Shown: one piece after another, positions 51,295 through 61,121 of the stretch | Position numbering within the stretch: the stretch's first letter is position 1 | Layout of the letters: every line of letters begins with the position of its first letter | Source of the DNA: Pseudobdellovibrionaceae bacterium | GTDB lineage: Bacteria; Bdellovibrionota; Bdellovibrionia; Bdellovibrionales; JAGQZY01 | DNA: 64,000 bases | Direction: 5' to 3' | NCBI GenBank assembly: GCA_020635085.1 | Contig: JACKAL010000002.1 | Span: forward strand, 62,001 to 126,000 | Notes under the pieces: generated by a model | Told to the model about the DNA's origin: nothing | Databases searched by the model: none | What the model saw: the letters and a program-made list of their open reading frames with translations, nothing else | Program-made: the position numbers and the translations under genes

Positions 51295-52182
51295 TTAAAG
51301 AAATTTCTCAAGATGGATGTTTGAACTCAATTGAAGCTTTTTGCCATTAAGCGGGTGATGTATGGTGAGTTCAAATGCATGCAGCATCATGCGTGGATGC
51401 GACAACCCACCATATGTACGATCGCCGATTATTGGCAAATCACAGGAGCTGAGATGCACGCGTAACTGGTGTGTGCGTCCCGTTTTAGGTTCACATTCAA
51501 TAAAATGAACTCCACCCTCCTCAACGGCTTGTAACAATCGAAAAGTACTTAGAGCTTTTTCACCCTTAGGGTCTATTTTGCATTTAAACCATTTGGATTT
51601 ATAATCGCGGGCAATGGGCGCATCAACAACCCATTCTTTGCTTTTGGGAGTTGGGCCCGATGTAAATGCATAATATTTTTTATATATTTGATGTTTTTGA
51701 AACTGCTCCGCTATAGATTTATTGGCCGATGTCTTTTTTGTAAAAAGCACTAGGCCCGAAGTGTCTCGATCCAGACGATGATGTAACCCCACATAGGCAA
51801 GTTTTTTTGGATTTTTTTCTGTATAGTAACTTATGAGCGCTCCGTATAAGTAATCTTGACCAAATACTTGCGTTGATTGGGTTGCTATACCATAGGGTTT
51901 ATCCAAAACTACCAGCGCATCATCTTCGTAAACAATCATTTCTGGCTTAATCGAAAAAATTTCTTCTTTAAATAAGATGCTATCAAATAAAATTGACACC
52001 AAAGAGTTTTTTAAAGGTTGAAAGTGTAAATCAAAGATACGTTTGTCTTTTACATAACAAAATATTTTATTATTTATTTGATCCACTAACGACAGCGACA
52101 GTTTCATTTGTTTTAAACAGGCAAGTAAATCCTCTTTGAGATGAGGGCCTTGACTCTTTATTTGTACGAATTTCATCGCCAT
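51295..52182 (-). CDS. RluA-family pseudouridine synthase
   Basis: 295 residues. Catalytic motif HHRLDRDTSGLVLFTK with the catalytic Asp. LDKPYGIATQS, TGRTHQLRVHL and HPRMMLHAFEL are the other family blocks. It modifies uridines in rRNA or tRNA; which sites cannot be told. The N-terminal 80 residues lack an obvious S4 domain. A 21-codon frame lies between it and fahA upstream. Confidence 0.9.
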   Translation of the reverse strand: MAMKFVQIKSQGPHLKEDLLACLKQMKLSLSLVDQINNKIFCYVKDKRIFDLHFQPLKNSLVSILFDSILFKEEIFSIKPEMIVYEDDALVVLDKPYGIATQSTQVFGQDYLYGALISYYTEKNPKKLAYVGLHHRLDRDTSGLVLFTKKTSANKSIAEQFQKHQIYKKYYAFTSGPTPKSKEWVVDAPIARDYKSKWFKCKIDPKGEKALSTFRLLQAVEEGGVHFIECEPKTGRTHQLRVHLSSCDLPIIGDRTYGGLSHPRMMLHAFELTIHHPLNGKKLQLSSNIHLEKFL

Positions 52183-52268
52183 AAATTATTCAGCAATATT
52201 CATGCTACTGGTAAGCGCATCAATAAGGTTAGGTGACACTTGTGTTTCCATATTGCAGTTTTTAAACT

Positions 52269-53255
52269 CTACTTTCGGTACTGTGAAACTTTTTGAAAAA
52301 TGGTTCCGAAAATATTTCGGCCCTTGCTGTCTTTCATTTCCATCTTAATAGTATCGCCAACTTTCATAAACGGGGTCTTAATCGTCCCCTCATTAATTTT
52401 TTCCAGCATACGCTTTTCTGCGAGGCAGCTGGATCCTTTTTCGGGATCTTCGTTAGATACCGTTCCACTACCAATAAGAGTTCCTGGCATTAAATGCCGA
52501 GTAGTTGCCGCATGAGAAATCAATTGACCAAAAGAAAAATGCATCTCTCCCGCATTGGCTTTTCCAAAGAATTGTCCATTGTACTCTACATCGAGTGGCA
52601 AATGAATGCGTCCATCTTTCCAAGCGCCTCCCAGCTCATCTGCTGTAACCACAAAAGGTGCGAATGCCGTTGATGGTTTGCCGTGAAAAAATCCGAAACC
52701 TGCTGCCAATTCATTGGGAATAAGTCCCCGTAAAGAAACGTCATTAATAATAACAAATAAAATAATTTTCTCTTGCGCTTCTTCGGGAGTAGAACCCATG
52801 GGCACAAAATCGGTAATAACGCCAACTTCACCTTCAAAGTCAGTACCATGGCTAAAATCGATCTGCGGAATATCTTCTGTTGGGGCTAAGAAATTATCGC
52901 TTCCGCCTTGGTACATTAATGGTGTTTCATACAACGATTGCGGCATTTCAGCGTTTCGAGCCATACGCACCAACTTAACGTGGTGTAAAAAAGCCGAGCC
53001 ATCTGCCCATTGAAATGAGCGTGGAAGTGGTGAGTGAAAAAGTGCCTCATTTACTTCTTCGGCTTCCTTAACTTCACCTTTATTGAGATTGACATATATA
53101 TTTTGCAACTTTTCTTTTGACGTTGGCCATGTCTCTATGGCTTCTCGCAGGCTTTTTGCCACCTGAGGAACACGCACAAACTTGCTATTGTCTTTACTGA
53201 CAACGACTAACTCTCCGTCGCCCCAAGATTGGGTTTTGAGTGTGCCTAGTTTCAT
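52269..53255 (-). CDS. fahA: Fumarylacetoacetate hydrolase family protein (fumarylacetoacetase)
   Basis: 328 residues from the ATG at 53255, which follows AAGGAGG. FAH fold: QWADGSAFLHHVKLVRMARN, then DFEGEVGVITD with metal ligands, FVIINDVSLRGLIPNE, FFHGKPSTAFAPF, and late IGSGTVSNEDPEKGSSC. It hydrolyses fumarylacetoacetate to fumarate and acetoacetate. It is divergent from maiA, which makes its substrate, so the reaction assignment is well supported by context. The leader is part of the symmetrical promoter region. Confidence 0.88.
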   Translation of the reverse strand: MKLGTLKTQSWGDGELVVVSKDNSKFVRVPQVAKSLREAIETWPTSKEKLQNIYVNLNKGEVKEAEEVNEALFHSPLPRSFQWADGSAFLHHVKLVRMARNAEMPQSLYETPLMYQGGSDNFLAPTEDIPQIDFSHGTDFEGEVGVITDFVPMGSTPEEAQEKIILFVIINDVSLRGLIPNELAAGFGFFHGKPSTAFAPFVVTADELGGAWKDGRIHLPLDVEYNGQFFGKANAGEMHFSFGQLISHAATTRHLMPGTLIGSGTVSNEDPEKGSSCLAEKRMLEKINEGTIKTPFMKVGDTIKMEMKDSKGRNIFGTIFQKVSQYRK

Positions 53256-53324
53256 ATATGTCCTCCTTCTGTTTGGTAACATGTACCAGACACGCGTCAG
53301 AGAGTACATGAACGCGCAGAGTCT

Positions 53325-53439
53325 ACATAGAGTTACCAAGTTCATTTTTAAGTAAATATATTACAGTTGAGCGGTGACCACAAATGCAATATCCTCAGTT
53401 TCAATATATTTAAGGAAAAGGAACTTGGTAACTCTATGT
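53325..53439. promoter_or_regulatory. Symmetrical divergent promoter region of fahA and maiA
   Basis: ACATAGAGTTACCAAGTTC (53325-53343) and its exact reverse complement (53421-53439) face each other across 77 bases. Inside them a TTTT block and TAAATATATT (with a one-base offset) are mirrored too. Both divergent transcripts therefore carry almost the same promoter and leader sequence. The right arm includes the maiA start codon. Confidence 0.8.
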
Positions 53440-54086
53440 CTAATCTGAAACTTTATTCTTACTTTCGTAGTTCAAGCGCGTATCGCGTTCGTATTGCCCT
53501 GAATGTGAAAAATATTCCCTATGAAATGATCCCGATCCATTTACTAAAAAATGGCGGTGAACAACATGCCTCAAGCTATCGTGCAATAAATCCGTCAGAG
53601 CAGGTCCCCACCTTAATTGATGGAAATCATACTATCGGCCAATCAATGGCTATTTTAGAATATATCGAACAAAAGTTTCCACAAACTCCACTTCTTCCAG
53701 AAATGCCGCATGAGCGGGCTATTGTTCGCCAAATGTGTGAGGTGATTAATAGCGGCATTCAACCGCTACAAAATCTGATGGTGACTCAATATTTAACTGA
53801 CTCGCTTCATGTCAGCGAGAATGACAAAATGGTATGGTTGCAGTTTTGGATAAACCGCGGACTAACTAGTTTTGAGTCTCTTTTAGATAAATACTCTGGT
53901 ACCTACTGTTTCGGCGATCATCTTTCTTTTGCCGACTGCTTTTTAATTCCACAAGTATTTAGTTCACAACGCTTTAATATCGATTTGTCTCGCTTCCCTA
54001 AGATTAAAGTGCTTAATGATCGCTGTCTCTCTCTTCCTGCCTTTATAAAAGCAAGCCCACAAGAGCAGCCCGATTTTCAACCGTGA
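53436..54086 (+). CDS. maiA: Maleylacetoacetate isomerase (zeta-class glutathione transferase)
   Basis: 216 residues from the ATG at 53436. A thioredoxin-like N-terminal domain with the zeta signature YFRSSSAYRVRIAL, then NPSEQVPTLIDG and IGQSMAILEYIE, followed by the helical C-terminal domain. It isomerises maleylacetoacetate to fumarylacetoacetate with glutathione. Divergent to fahA, giving the last two steps of tyrosine/homogentisate breakdown. The ribosome site is weak (AAGGAAAAGGAA some 15 bases upstream). Confidence 0.92.
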   Translation: MSNLKLYSYFRSSSAYRVRIALNVKNIPYEMIPIHLLKNGGEQHASSYRAINPSEQVPTLIDGNHTIGQSMAILEYIEQKFPQTPLLPEMPHERAIVRQMCEVINSGIQPLQNLMVTQYLTDSLHVSENDKMVWLQFWINRGLTSFESLLDKYSGTYCFGDHLSFADCFLIPQVFSSQRFNIDLSRFPKIKVLNDRCLSLPAFIKASPQEQPDFQP

Positions 54087-54153
54087 TTTATTTTAATAAA
54101 TGTCGCAATCTCAACCAATAGTTGTTACGTAAAATGAATGAAATAATTATCCA

Positions 54154-54163
54154 CCCCCCCCCA
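54154..54163 (+). repeat. Poly-C tract (10 C)
   Basis: Ten consecutive C residues in an intergenic region, 140 bases upstream of a secreted-protein gene. Such runs can change length by slippage. Confidence 0.7.
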
Positions 54164-54301
54164 AAAAGAAAGAAGAGGGGATCTCCACTTAGAATTCACG
54201 CGAGTTTTTAACTCTTTTACATACTAAGATGATTCAAAGAACAGGTATCCTAAATCTATGCTATTAATAACTACTTACACCATCAAACGGAGGTTTGTAC
54301 C

Positions 54302-54742
54302 ATGAAGCTGATGTCTGTTCTTGTATCTTTATGCACGATACTGAGCTCTAACACTGTCTTTGCCAGCGCCGCAGCGATCTGTGGAAAAGCTGTCGACCTT
54401 GACAATTATGCAGTAACCGAAGGCTTTGAATTTGCTATCTCTGCCGAAGACGATGATTTTAACGGCCCAGTCGGCAGCACTTGGTTTTTAAAGTTAGGTA
54501 AAAATGGTGCTACCGAAAATGATTCTGAATGGATCGAAAACGACAGCAACATTATCGGCAGTATGTCTAAAGTCAAAAAGGGTTCTACTAATATTAGTGT
54601 GACAATCAAACCTGAAGAAATCGGTCAACCAACAATTAAATATGTTTTGTATGATTTGTATTACGATGGTGTTTTAAAATTAGAAAAATATGAAAATGAC
54701 ACTCTTGTGGGTACTTACGATTGTGCATCTGCAATAGATTAA
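54302..54742 (+). CDS. Small secreted protein of unknown function
   Basis: 146 residues. Signal peptide VLVSLCTILSSNTVFASA. The mature chain has two Cys (ICGKAV and YDCAS), is acidic and looks strand-rich. ACGGAGG lies upstream of the ATG. It resembles other two-Cys small exported proteins in the window, but I cannot place it in a family. Confidence 0.65.
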   Translation: MKLMSVLVSLCTILSSNTVFASAAAICGKAVDLDNYAVTEGFEFAISAEDDDFNGPVGSTWFLKLGKNGATENDSEWIENDSNIIGSMSKVKKGSTNISVTIKPEEIGQPTIKYVLYDLYYDGVLKLEKYENDTLVGTYDCASAID

Positions 54743-54785
54743 AGCGTATATATCCAATTGAGGGATGCTTGCAAGCTCAGGGTGT

Positions 54786-55682
54786 TTAATCAGAAGTGTT
54801 TGTGCTGTTAAATACAAGAAAATTGAGCTGCATTACAAGAAGCAATAAATAAAGTGCTAACCCTAAATGAACCACAGTTAGCCATGCGGGCACCATCCAC
54901 AAAACATTGGCTATACCAACTGCAATTTGTGAAAGTACAATCATAAACATTTTGGCCGACAATCTTTTGATACGCACTAAAATCATTTGCTCAGAAGACA
55001 GTTTTAGCGACAAGAAGAAAAGAATAATAAAAAAAGTTGCTACCGTATAGGCCCCTAGGCGATGAACCACTTGCGCGCCAATAGGTCCAATAAGAGTGGG
55101 AAACCACTGGCCATTACATGTTGGAAAGTCCATGCATGCCGTTCCTGCATAATTCGATGCTACCCATCCTCCTAAAAGAATCTGACCACAGACGAGAACG
55201 AGGCCTAGAGGTGCCAACCAGTGGTAACGCGGAGGCGCGATTTCTGTTGCCTCTTTTTTCGCGAGCTGATTTTGTACAATTTTTAAAGAAATCAGAAACG
55301 ATGTTGCGAGAGCTAAATGTAAAGTTACAATTTTAGGCGCTAGCAGCTTAAGAACCGTAAGACCTCCCATGATTATCTGTGCAAGAAGAAAAAATAAAGC
55401 CACTGTCATAAGCCAACGAAAAGGTTTGAGTGATTTTACAAACAAAGTCGTTAAGTAAAGAACAGAAAAAACTATGGCCACAATTCCCGCGATGGAACGG
55501 TGGATAAACTCCATGTAAACACCCAGATGAAACTCTGGAATTGTTTGACTAAAACAAAGCGGCCAATCAGGACAGGCTAATCCCGCATCGAGTGCACGTA
55601 CCGCGGCACCTAGGAGCATAAGATCAAAGGTCAGAAAAATGAGAAAAGATAATCCGTAACTAAAAAATTTATTTTTTGGCAT
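54786..55682 (-). CDS. ctaA: Haem A synthase CtaA
   Basis: 298 residues, eight membrane helices in two pseudo-repeats. Family blocks: GAAVRALDAGLACPDWPLC, FIHRSIAGIVAIVFS, LGGWVASNYAGTACMDFPTC and VHRLGAYTVATFF, with the haem-ligand His residues and the Cys pairs. It oxidises haem O to haem A for the oxidase. The ATG at 55682 sits directly after the ctaB stop; a start 11 codons earlier would overlap ctaB. Last gene of the caa3 cluster. Confidence 0.92.
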   Translation of the reverse strand: MPKNKFFSYGLSFLIFLTFDLMLLGAAVRALDAGLACPDWPLCFSQTIPEFHLGVYMEFIHRSIAGIVAIVFSVLYLTTLFVKSLKPFRWLMTVALFFLLAQIIMGGLTVLKLLAPKIVTLHLALATSFLISLKIVQNQLAKKEATEIAPPRYHWLAPLGLVLVCGQILLGGWVASNYAGTACMDFPTCNGQWFPTLIGPIGAQVVHRLGAYTVATFFIILFFLSLKLSSEQMILVRIKRLSAKMFMIVLSQIAVGIANVLWMVPAWLTVVHLGLALYLLLLVMQLNFLVFNSTNTSD

Positions 55683-55684
55683 TA

Positions 55685-56629
55685 TTAAACTCGGCTTTGT
55701 ATCAGGGCGCCCCATTTATCCACTACAGGGATCATCACAAAGACAATGACACTAAAGGTGGTCCACAGGAAAAAGGACAGCCATCTGGCGTTTGATGTAT
55801 CTTCGTGAAACTTCCAAAACTCCCACACAACTTTAGCCACAAAAGGTATGATCACCAGTAAATAGCCAATCCATACAGAAATAAACCATGGGGACACCAC
55901 CGCCCATGCAGCATAGGCAAACACATACAATCCCATATGATAAAGCGTCCCATGCTCACCAACGACAGTCGGAAGCACCGGCACCTGCGCCTTGGCATAG
56001 TCTTCTTGGTAACGAAGTGCGAGCGCCCAGAAGTGGGGCATCTGCCAAAGAAACATCAGAACAAATAAGTAGAGACACTCGATATTCCATATCTGATCCT
56101 GAGCCGCAAATCCTAATACCACTGGCATTGCTCCAGGAAGAGCGCCAGGCACAGCACCAAAAGCCCAATAGCGTTTCCAAAATAATGTGTAGGCTCCATT
56201 ATAGAGAATGGCTGTTAGAATTCCCATCAATGCAAACCACCAAGACACCCAGAGTAAACCTATAAATGTGCCTAAACATAAACCCGTAATGGCGAGTACC
56301 AAAGCTAAAAAAGGAGAAAGTTTTCCAGAAGGTAAGGGGCGATTTTGTGTTCGTGGCATGAGCGCATCGATGTCTCTTTCTTGATATTGATTAAGCGCAA
56401 AGCTTCCCGCACTAAAACAAAAAGTCGCCAAAAGAAAAAGTAAAAAATGCGTGGTATGAATAGGCATATTGGGGTCTTGTGCCAGTAGATACCCCGCTGC
56501 ACTTGTACAAAGTACAAATCCAACAATACCAACTTTAATAAGATCAAGATACGTTTTGAGCAAAACCCACCATTTTCTTGTTGTGAGCTGCCAAGGCCCG
56601 AATCGAGGTAGATCGGGCGAATGATCCAT
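55685..56629 (-). CDS. ctaB: Protohaem IX farnesyltransferase CtaB
   Basis: 314 residues with about nine membrane helices. The prenyltransferase motif is clear: NQYQERDIDALMPRTQNRPL, and a second Asp-containing loop around YQEDYAKAQVPVLP. It makes haem O from haem B, and the next gene product converts this to haem A. It lies 55 bases downstream of ctaF and adjoins ctaA. Confidence 0.94.
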   Translation of the reverse strand: MDHSPDLPRFGPWQLTTRKWWVLLKTYLDLIKVGIVGFVLCTSAAGYLLAQDPNMPIHTTHFLLFLLATFCFSAGSFALNQYQERDIDALMPRTQNRPLPSGKLSPFLALVLAITGLCLGTFIGLLWVSWWFALMGILTAILYNGAYTLFWKRYWAFGAVPGALPGAMPVVLGFAAQDQIWNIECLYLFVLMFLWQMPHFWALALRYQEDYAKAQVPVLPTVVGEHGTLYHMGLYVFAYAAWAVVSPWFISVWIGYLLVIIPFVAKVVWEFWKFHEDTSNARWLSFFLWTTFSVIVFVMIPVVDKWGALIQSRV

Positions 56630-56684
56630 CCGTAGATGCAGACTCGTCGTTGCGCGATGACATCATTCCATCGCGCCTAAAAAA

Positions 56685-56999
56685 TTACTGAAGCGCGCTA
56701 TGTTGCACGATACGCGTTGCCTCGTCGAGAACACAAAAGAAGAACAAGAGAAAAACGAATGCAAAGCTTGATAAAATAATCCAACGATAAATTTTTTCGT
56801 CGTATTTTAAGTGCATGAAGTACGCCATGACCAAAAAACCTTTTACTGTGGCAATGGAAAAGGCCACTAAGTTTTCGAAAACACCGAGATGCATAAACTT
56901 AGCAGTTACCACGGTGAGAATGGTAAGCCCAATCAAAGCAGAGAAAACCTGAAGGTGTGTCGCCAATGTAATATGATGGTGCTCTTCGTGATGTGCCAT
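56685..56999 (-). CDS. ctaF: Cytochrome c oxidase subunit IV
   Basis: 104 residues. A His-rich N-terminus (MAHHEEHHHITLATHLQVF), then three helices with FSIATVKGFLVMAYFMHLKYD, the pattern of bacterial caa3 subunit IV. It stabilises the complex. Nine bases downstream of ctaE. Confidence 0.9.
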   Translation of the reverse strand: MAHHEEHHHITLATHLQVFSALIGLTILTVVTAKFMHLGVFENLVAFSIATVKGFLVMAYFMHLKYDEKIYRWIILSSFAFVFLLFFFCVLDEATRIVQHSALQ

Positions 57000-57008
57000 G
57001 GGTACCTC

Positions 57009-57653
57009 CTAGCCTACCAAATAAAGTAACGGGAATAAAAAGATCCAAATTAAATCCACTAAGTGCCAGAACAAACCAACACCCTCTACTGGAGTATAAT
57101 AATGCGAATTAAATTCGCCTTTGTTGGCGCGTAATAATACCCATAGAATTAAACACATCCCACCGAGAACGTGAGTTCCGTGAAGACCTGTCATCATAAA
57201 ATAGAAAGAGAAGTAAAGGCCCATGTTGCTCAAGCCATGGGTCTCTCCAGTGTACCAAGCTCCCGGCAAAAGGCCCTCGTGAATTTTATGAGAATACTCT
57301 ATGTATTTTACACACATAAAGATAGCTCCACACAAAATCGTGATGGCAAGTGCTGTCACCGCCTTTTTGCGATCGCCCAACTGACTAAAGTGAACCCCCA
57401 AAACCATCGTGAGAGAACTAAAAAGAAGAACGATGGTATTTAAAGCTCCTAAGCGCCAATCTAAGTGCATTGCACCTTCGTGAAATACTTGTGGATACAT
57501 ATGTTGATAAATAATGTATCCCACAAATAAGCCACCGAACATTAAGATTTCTGAAACCAGAAAGAGCCATACGCCTTCTTTGCTGGTTGCATACTCATGT
57601 TCCTCACTCTCAAAGTGATGGGCAAAATGATGGTGCTGACTATTTGAACTCAT
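57009..57653 (-). CDS. ctaE: Cytochrome c oxidase subunit III
   Basis: 214 residues, five or more helices. [39 protein letters not shown] and the ending [20 protein letters not shown] are classical subunit III blocks. It overlaps ctaD by 14 bases. Short, five-helix-type subunit III as in other caa3 enzymes. Confidence 0.95.
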   Translation of the reverse strand: MSSNSQHHHFAHHFESEEHEYATSKEGVWLFLVSEILMFGGLFVGYIIYQHMYPQVFHEGAMHLDWRLGALNTIVLLFSSLTMVLGVHFSQLGDRKKAVTALAITILCGAIFMCVKYIEYSHKIHEGLLPGAWYTGETHGLSNMGLYFSFYFMMTGLHGTHVLGGMCLILWVLLRANKGEFNSHYYTPVEGVGLFWHLVDLIWIFLFPLLYLVG

Positions 57654-59217
57654 AAGGACCTGCCGTTACTGTTGGTGTTGTTAAAAAGTTTTCATGCGGA
57701 GGTGGAGACGCTGTCGTCCACTCCAAAGTTTTACTTCCCCATGGATTCATTGGCGCGGGACTACCACTACGAATCGCTTGGATAATCGCGTAAAGAGCGA
57801 TGAGGAAACCAAATCCAATCATCCAGGAGCCAATTGTGGAAATTTTATTAAGTGATTCGAAGGCGGGAAGATAGTCGTGATAACGGCGAGGCATCCCCAT
57901 ATTACCTAAAACAAACTGGGGAAAGAACGTGACATTGAATCCAATGAAAATAAAAACAAACGACATACGTGCAATCGATTCATTGTACATTTTGCCAACC
58001 ATTTTAGGAAGCCAATGGAAGGCACCACCCATAATCGCCATCAATGTTCCTCCCACCATCACGTAATGGAAATGGGCCACCACAAAATAGGTATCATGGA
58101 AATGAATATCTGTTGCAATCGTCGCAAGATAAATGCCCGTCATACCACCAATAGTAAAAATAAACATGAATCCCAAAGTATACAGCATGGGAGTGGTCAT
58201 TTGGATCGATCCTCGGTAAAGAGTGGCGAGCCAATTGAAAAGTTTAATGGCCGTAGGAACACCCACAAGCATAGTTAGGACAGAAAAAGTGATGGCAGCC
58301 ACTTCCGACTGGCCACTGGTAAACATATGATGTCCCCACACTAAGAAACTAATCGCTGCGATCGCAAGAGACGAGTAAGCAATCGCGGTATATCCAAAAA
58401 TTGTTTTTCTTGAATATGTAGTGACAAGCTCACTAATAACACCCATTGCCGGGAGGACCATAATGTAAACGGCGGGATGTGAGTAAAACCAAAAGAAGTG
58501 TTGGAAGAGAACGGGATCCCCACCAAGAGCGGGATCAAAAATACCGATATTAAAAATATTCTCCATGGCTAAAAGTAGCACTGTGATACCCAACACGGGC
58601 GTTGCCAATACTTGTAGTATTGCTGTGGAGTAAATCGCCCAAACAAAAAGCGGCATGCGATTCATTGTCATTCCCGGTGCACGCAAGCGATGGACTGTGG
58701 CAATAAAATTAAGCCCGGTAAGAATGGAAGAAAAACCCGCAATGAATACCGCAAAGGCCATCAAAATTGTCGCCGGTTTAAATGAAATACTATATGGCGT
58801 GTAGAACGTCCAACCCGTATCTACGCCACCCAGAAGTAAAGTGCATAACGCCATCACCGCTGCTGTCATGAGAAAATACCAGCTCATAAGATTCAGACGT
58901 GGAAACGCCACGTCTTTAGCGCCAATCTGAAGCGGAAGAAAAAAGTTCCCTAAAATAGCGGGAATTCCCGGAATAATCACAAAGAACACCATCACCGCCC
59001 CATGATATGTCATAAAGCGATTATACATATCTGCAGGGAAAAGGGCGCCTGGAGAAAAGAGCTCTAACCGAATAAGTAGGGCGAAAATTCCACCTAACAA
59101 AAAGAAAAACGCAACAGAGAAAAAATAAAGGAGACCAATACGCTTGTGATCTAGCGACGTTAACCAAGACCACAGACCGGTTTCACCTTCTAAATAACTT
59201 TTACCAGAACCTGCCAT
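57640..59217 (-). CDS. ctaD: Cytochrome c oxidase subunit I
   Basis: 525 residues, twelve helices. Catalytic subunit with haem a, haem a3 and Cu[29 protein letters not shown] (haem a His), [16 protein letters not shown] (CuB His with cross-linked Tyr), [10 protein letters not shown] (CuB His pair) and [13 protein letters not shown] (haem a3 and haem a His). The K-channel and D-channel regions appear standard. Confidence 0.97.
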   Translation of the reverse strand: MAGSGKSYLEGETGLWSWLTSLDHKRIGLLYFFSVAFFFLLGGIFALLIRLELFSPGALFPADMYNRFMTYHGAVMVFFVIIPGIPAILGNFFLPLQIGAKDVAFPRLNLMSWYFLMTAAVMALCTLLLGGVDTGWTFYTPYSISFKPATILMAFAVFIAGFSSILTGLNFIATVHRLRAPGMTMNRMPLFVWAIYSTAILQVLATPVLGITVLLLAMENIFNIGIFDPALGGDPVLFQHFFWFYSHPAVYIMVLPAMGVISELVTTYSRKTIFGYTAIAYSSLAIAAISFLVWGHHMFTSGQSEVAAITFSVLTMLVGVPTAIKLFNWLATLYRGSIQMTTPMLYTLGFMFIFTIGGMTGIYLATIATDIHFHDTYFVVAHFHYVMVGGTLMAIMGGAFHWLPKMVGKMYNESIARMSFVFIFIGFNVTFFPQFVLGNMGMPRRYHDYLPAFESLNKISTIGSWMIGFGFLIALYAIIQAIRSGSPAPMNPWGSKTLEWTTASPPPHENFLTTPTVTAGPYEFK

Positions 59218-59226
59218 AACCGCTCC

Positions 59227-60249
59227 TTACTTAAGAGTCTTAATGAACTCAATGATTGCCGTGATATCTTCGTCTGAAATCATACCTTTAAATGTCGGCA
59301 TCTTATTGGGCTCAAACCCTTTAACCACGTGTTTATTTGGATCCATAATTGATTCACGAATGTAGTTCTCATCTGCAACGGCCTTACCACCATCATTAAA
59401 GCTGCGTTCGTTGCCCCACAAACCTTTCCAAGAAGGGCCCGTGCTCGGACTACCGTCAAGGGTATGACAGCCAATACATGCCCACTTGGCATATGCCGCG
59501 CGGCCTTTGTCTGCAAGGGTCATCTCTTTTGGTGCCCCACCCGCTTCTTCTCCTAAAACCCAAGCATCGAAGTCTTCTTTAGAAACAACTTTGATCTTCG
59601 CCATCATGGAAGAGTGACCTGTTCCACAATATTCTGCGCAAAAAACTTGAAACAAACCTTTTTCGTCTGCAGTAAATGTCAGTGCCGTGTAACGACCTGG
59701 AAGCGCGTCTTGCTTTACCCGAAACGCAGGCACGAAGAAGCTATGTAGGACAGCCTTATCTTCGGGACTTAACTTTACAGAGGTGAGAAGTAGCTTTACT
59801 GGAGTATTTACTGGAACAACCATGGTTGCCGGCTCCAATTTCCCATTGGCATCCACACCATTGGTGATTTTGCGACCGTCTTTATATTCAAATTCCCAAA
59901 CCCATTTTTTTCCATACACGTTAATTTCCAGGGCATTTTCATCGAATGTACGCATCTCTTTATAGATATAAGCACCCCACGCAAAACACGCCATGAAAAT
60001 AACAAACGGAATAAAGCTCCATATAAATTCAAGGGTATGGTTGTGAGAAATATAGGGAGTCTTATCGTTGGCCGTTTTTCGTTTGTATTTGTAAACAAAA
60101 TAAATCATTCCTCCGACTAAAATAATAAAGGAAATGACACTGGAAATAAGCATGAATGCATACAGGTGATTCAACTGCTTGGCGACTTGGGTCGCGGCTG
60201 GTGGCATAAATGTACTCGCAGATGCCATCGCTATGAACATGGAAATCAT
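59227..60249 (-). CDS. ctaC: Cytochrome c oxidase subunit II with fused cytochrome c (caa3 type)
   Basis: About 340 residues from the ATG at 60249, which follows GAGGAG. A signal or first helix, a second helix (FMLISSVISFIILVGGMIYF), the CuA cupredoxin domain with CAEYCGTGHSSMM, and a C-terminal cytochrome c with CIGCH in KWACIGCHTLDG. The fused haem makes this a caa3 enzyme that can accept electrons directly from the bc1 complex or a donor cytochrome. Its ATG overlaps the sco stop. Confidence 0.95.
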   Translation of the reverse strand: MISMFIAMASASTFMPPAATQVAKQLNHLYAFMLISSVISFIILVGGMIYFVYKYKRKTANDKTPYISHNHTLEFIWSFIPFVIFMACFAWGAYIYKEMRTFDENALEINVYGKKWVWEFEYKDGRKITNGVDANGKLEPATMVVPVNTPVKLLLTSVKLSPEDKAVLHSFFVPAFRVKQDALPGRYTALTFTADEKGLFQVFCAEYCGTGHSSMMAKIKVVSKEDFDAWVLGEEAGGAPKEMTLADKGRAAYAKWACIGCHTLDGSPSTGPSWKGLWGNERSFNDGGKAVADENYIRESIMDPNKHVVKGFEPNKMPTFKGMISDEDITAIIEFIKTLK

Positions 60250-61121
60250 GATGTTAACTCCTCTTTTTGCTGACGCGTGCGTCTCCAAAACAAAAACAAC
60301 CACGTCGCCATCACTATACAAATGGCTACGGCACCGGCGCGAACTAAGTTAAATGCATAAAGCGCATACTTGTTTGCCTTGGGGTCGTAGCGAAAACAAA
60401 ACAACACCACAGAATCGATGATGTCTCCCACCTTACCCTTCGACGCCTCAATAATAGAAAGGCGAAGTGTTTTTGGCTCGAAGTAAACACCATGCAAATA
60501 CCTCGACACAACACCTTGAGGCGTCAGTAAGACGGCTGCCGATGCGTGTGCCCATTCTTTTGCTTTATCATCCCATTTATATTTAAAACCTACCGCATCA
60601 GCAAGGGTTTTCACTGCAGATTCGGAGGCAGTTAGAAATTGGATGCCCTTACCATTTTCCGGAAAATGATATTTTTCCTGATAATTGTACTTTTTTGCAG
60701 CAGCAAGTTCGTAATTTTCCCTAGGATCAAAACTTATCGCCAAAAGATCGTAATCCTTGCCTGGCACGAGAGAAAGCTTTCCGAGCGCATCGAGCACTCC
60801 ATTTAAATGGAGATTGCAAAGGCTGGGGCAACTAAAATAAACAAGGCTCAAGAGCGTTGGGCGCTGTTGCGTCAAAAACGATTGCAATGGTCGTTCGACA
60901 CCGTCCTCATCAATTAAATTGATATTCAGTTTGCTGAGGTCAGCACCAAGATGTTCTGTAATCCCAACGTTTTCGATTTGTTTGGGAAGATCGTTGTTTT
61001 GGCTTTCGTATTCTGTGGGATCATATGCCCATGCAGAACAAAAGCCATAGCAAAGAACTAGAAAAACAAAAAAACTATTGCGCGGGCTGAGCTTGTTCTG
61101 CTGGAGGGGCTTGTGTTTCAA
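60246..61121 (-). CDS. sco: SCO1/SenC-family copper chaperone
   Basis: About 291 residues. Signal or anchor SFFVFLVLCYGFCSAWA. A thioredoxin-like domain with the copper-binding CPSLC motif in YFSCPSLCNLHL, and a conserved late His in HASAAVLLTPQG. A C-terminal helix (VRAGAVAICIVMATWLFLFW) anchors it. It inserts copper into CuA of the oxidase encoded downstream. I prefer a TTG start at 61121 because AAAAGGAAG precedes it; a longer TTG form from 61184 would overlap the upstream gene more. Start is uncertain. Confidence 0.88.
   Translation of the reverse strand: MKHKPLQQNKLSPRNSFFVFLVLCYGFCSAWAYDPTEYESQNNDLPKQIENVGITEHLGADLSKLNINLIDEDGVERPLQSFLTQQRPTLLSLVYFSCPSLCNLHLNGVLDALGKLSLVPGKDYDLLAISFDPRENYELAAAKKYNYQEKYHFPENGKGIQFLTASESAVKTLADAVGFKYKWDDKAKEWAHASAAVLLTPQGVVSRYLHGVYFEPKTLRLSIIEASKGKVGDIIDSVVLFCFRYDPKANKYALYAFNLVRAGAVAICIVMATWLFLFWRRTRQQKEELTS

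Noticed and set aside
52186..52251. 21-codon minus-strand frame between fahA and the pseudouridine synthase
   Set aside because: It has ATG and stop, but no clear ribosome site and no recognisable peptide. It could be a leader peptide, which I cannot support.
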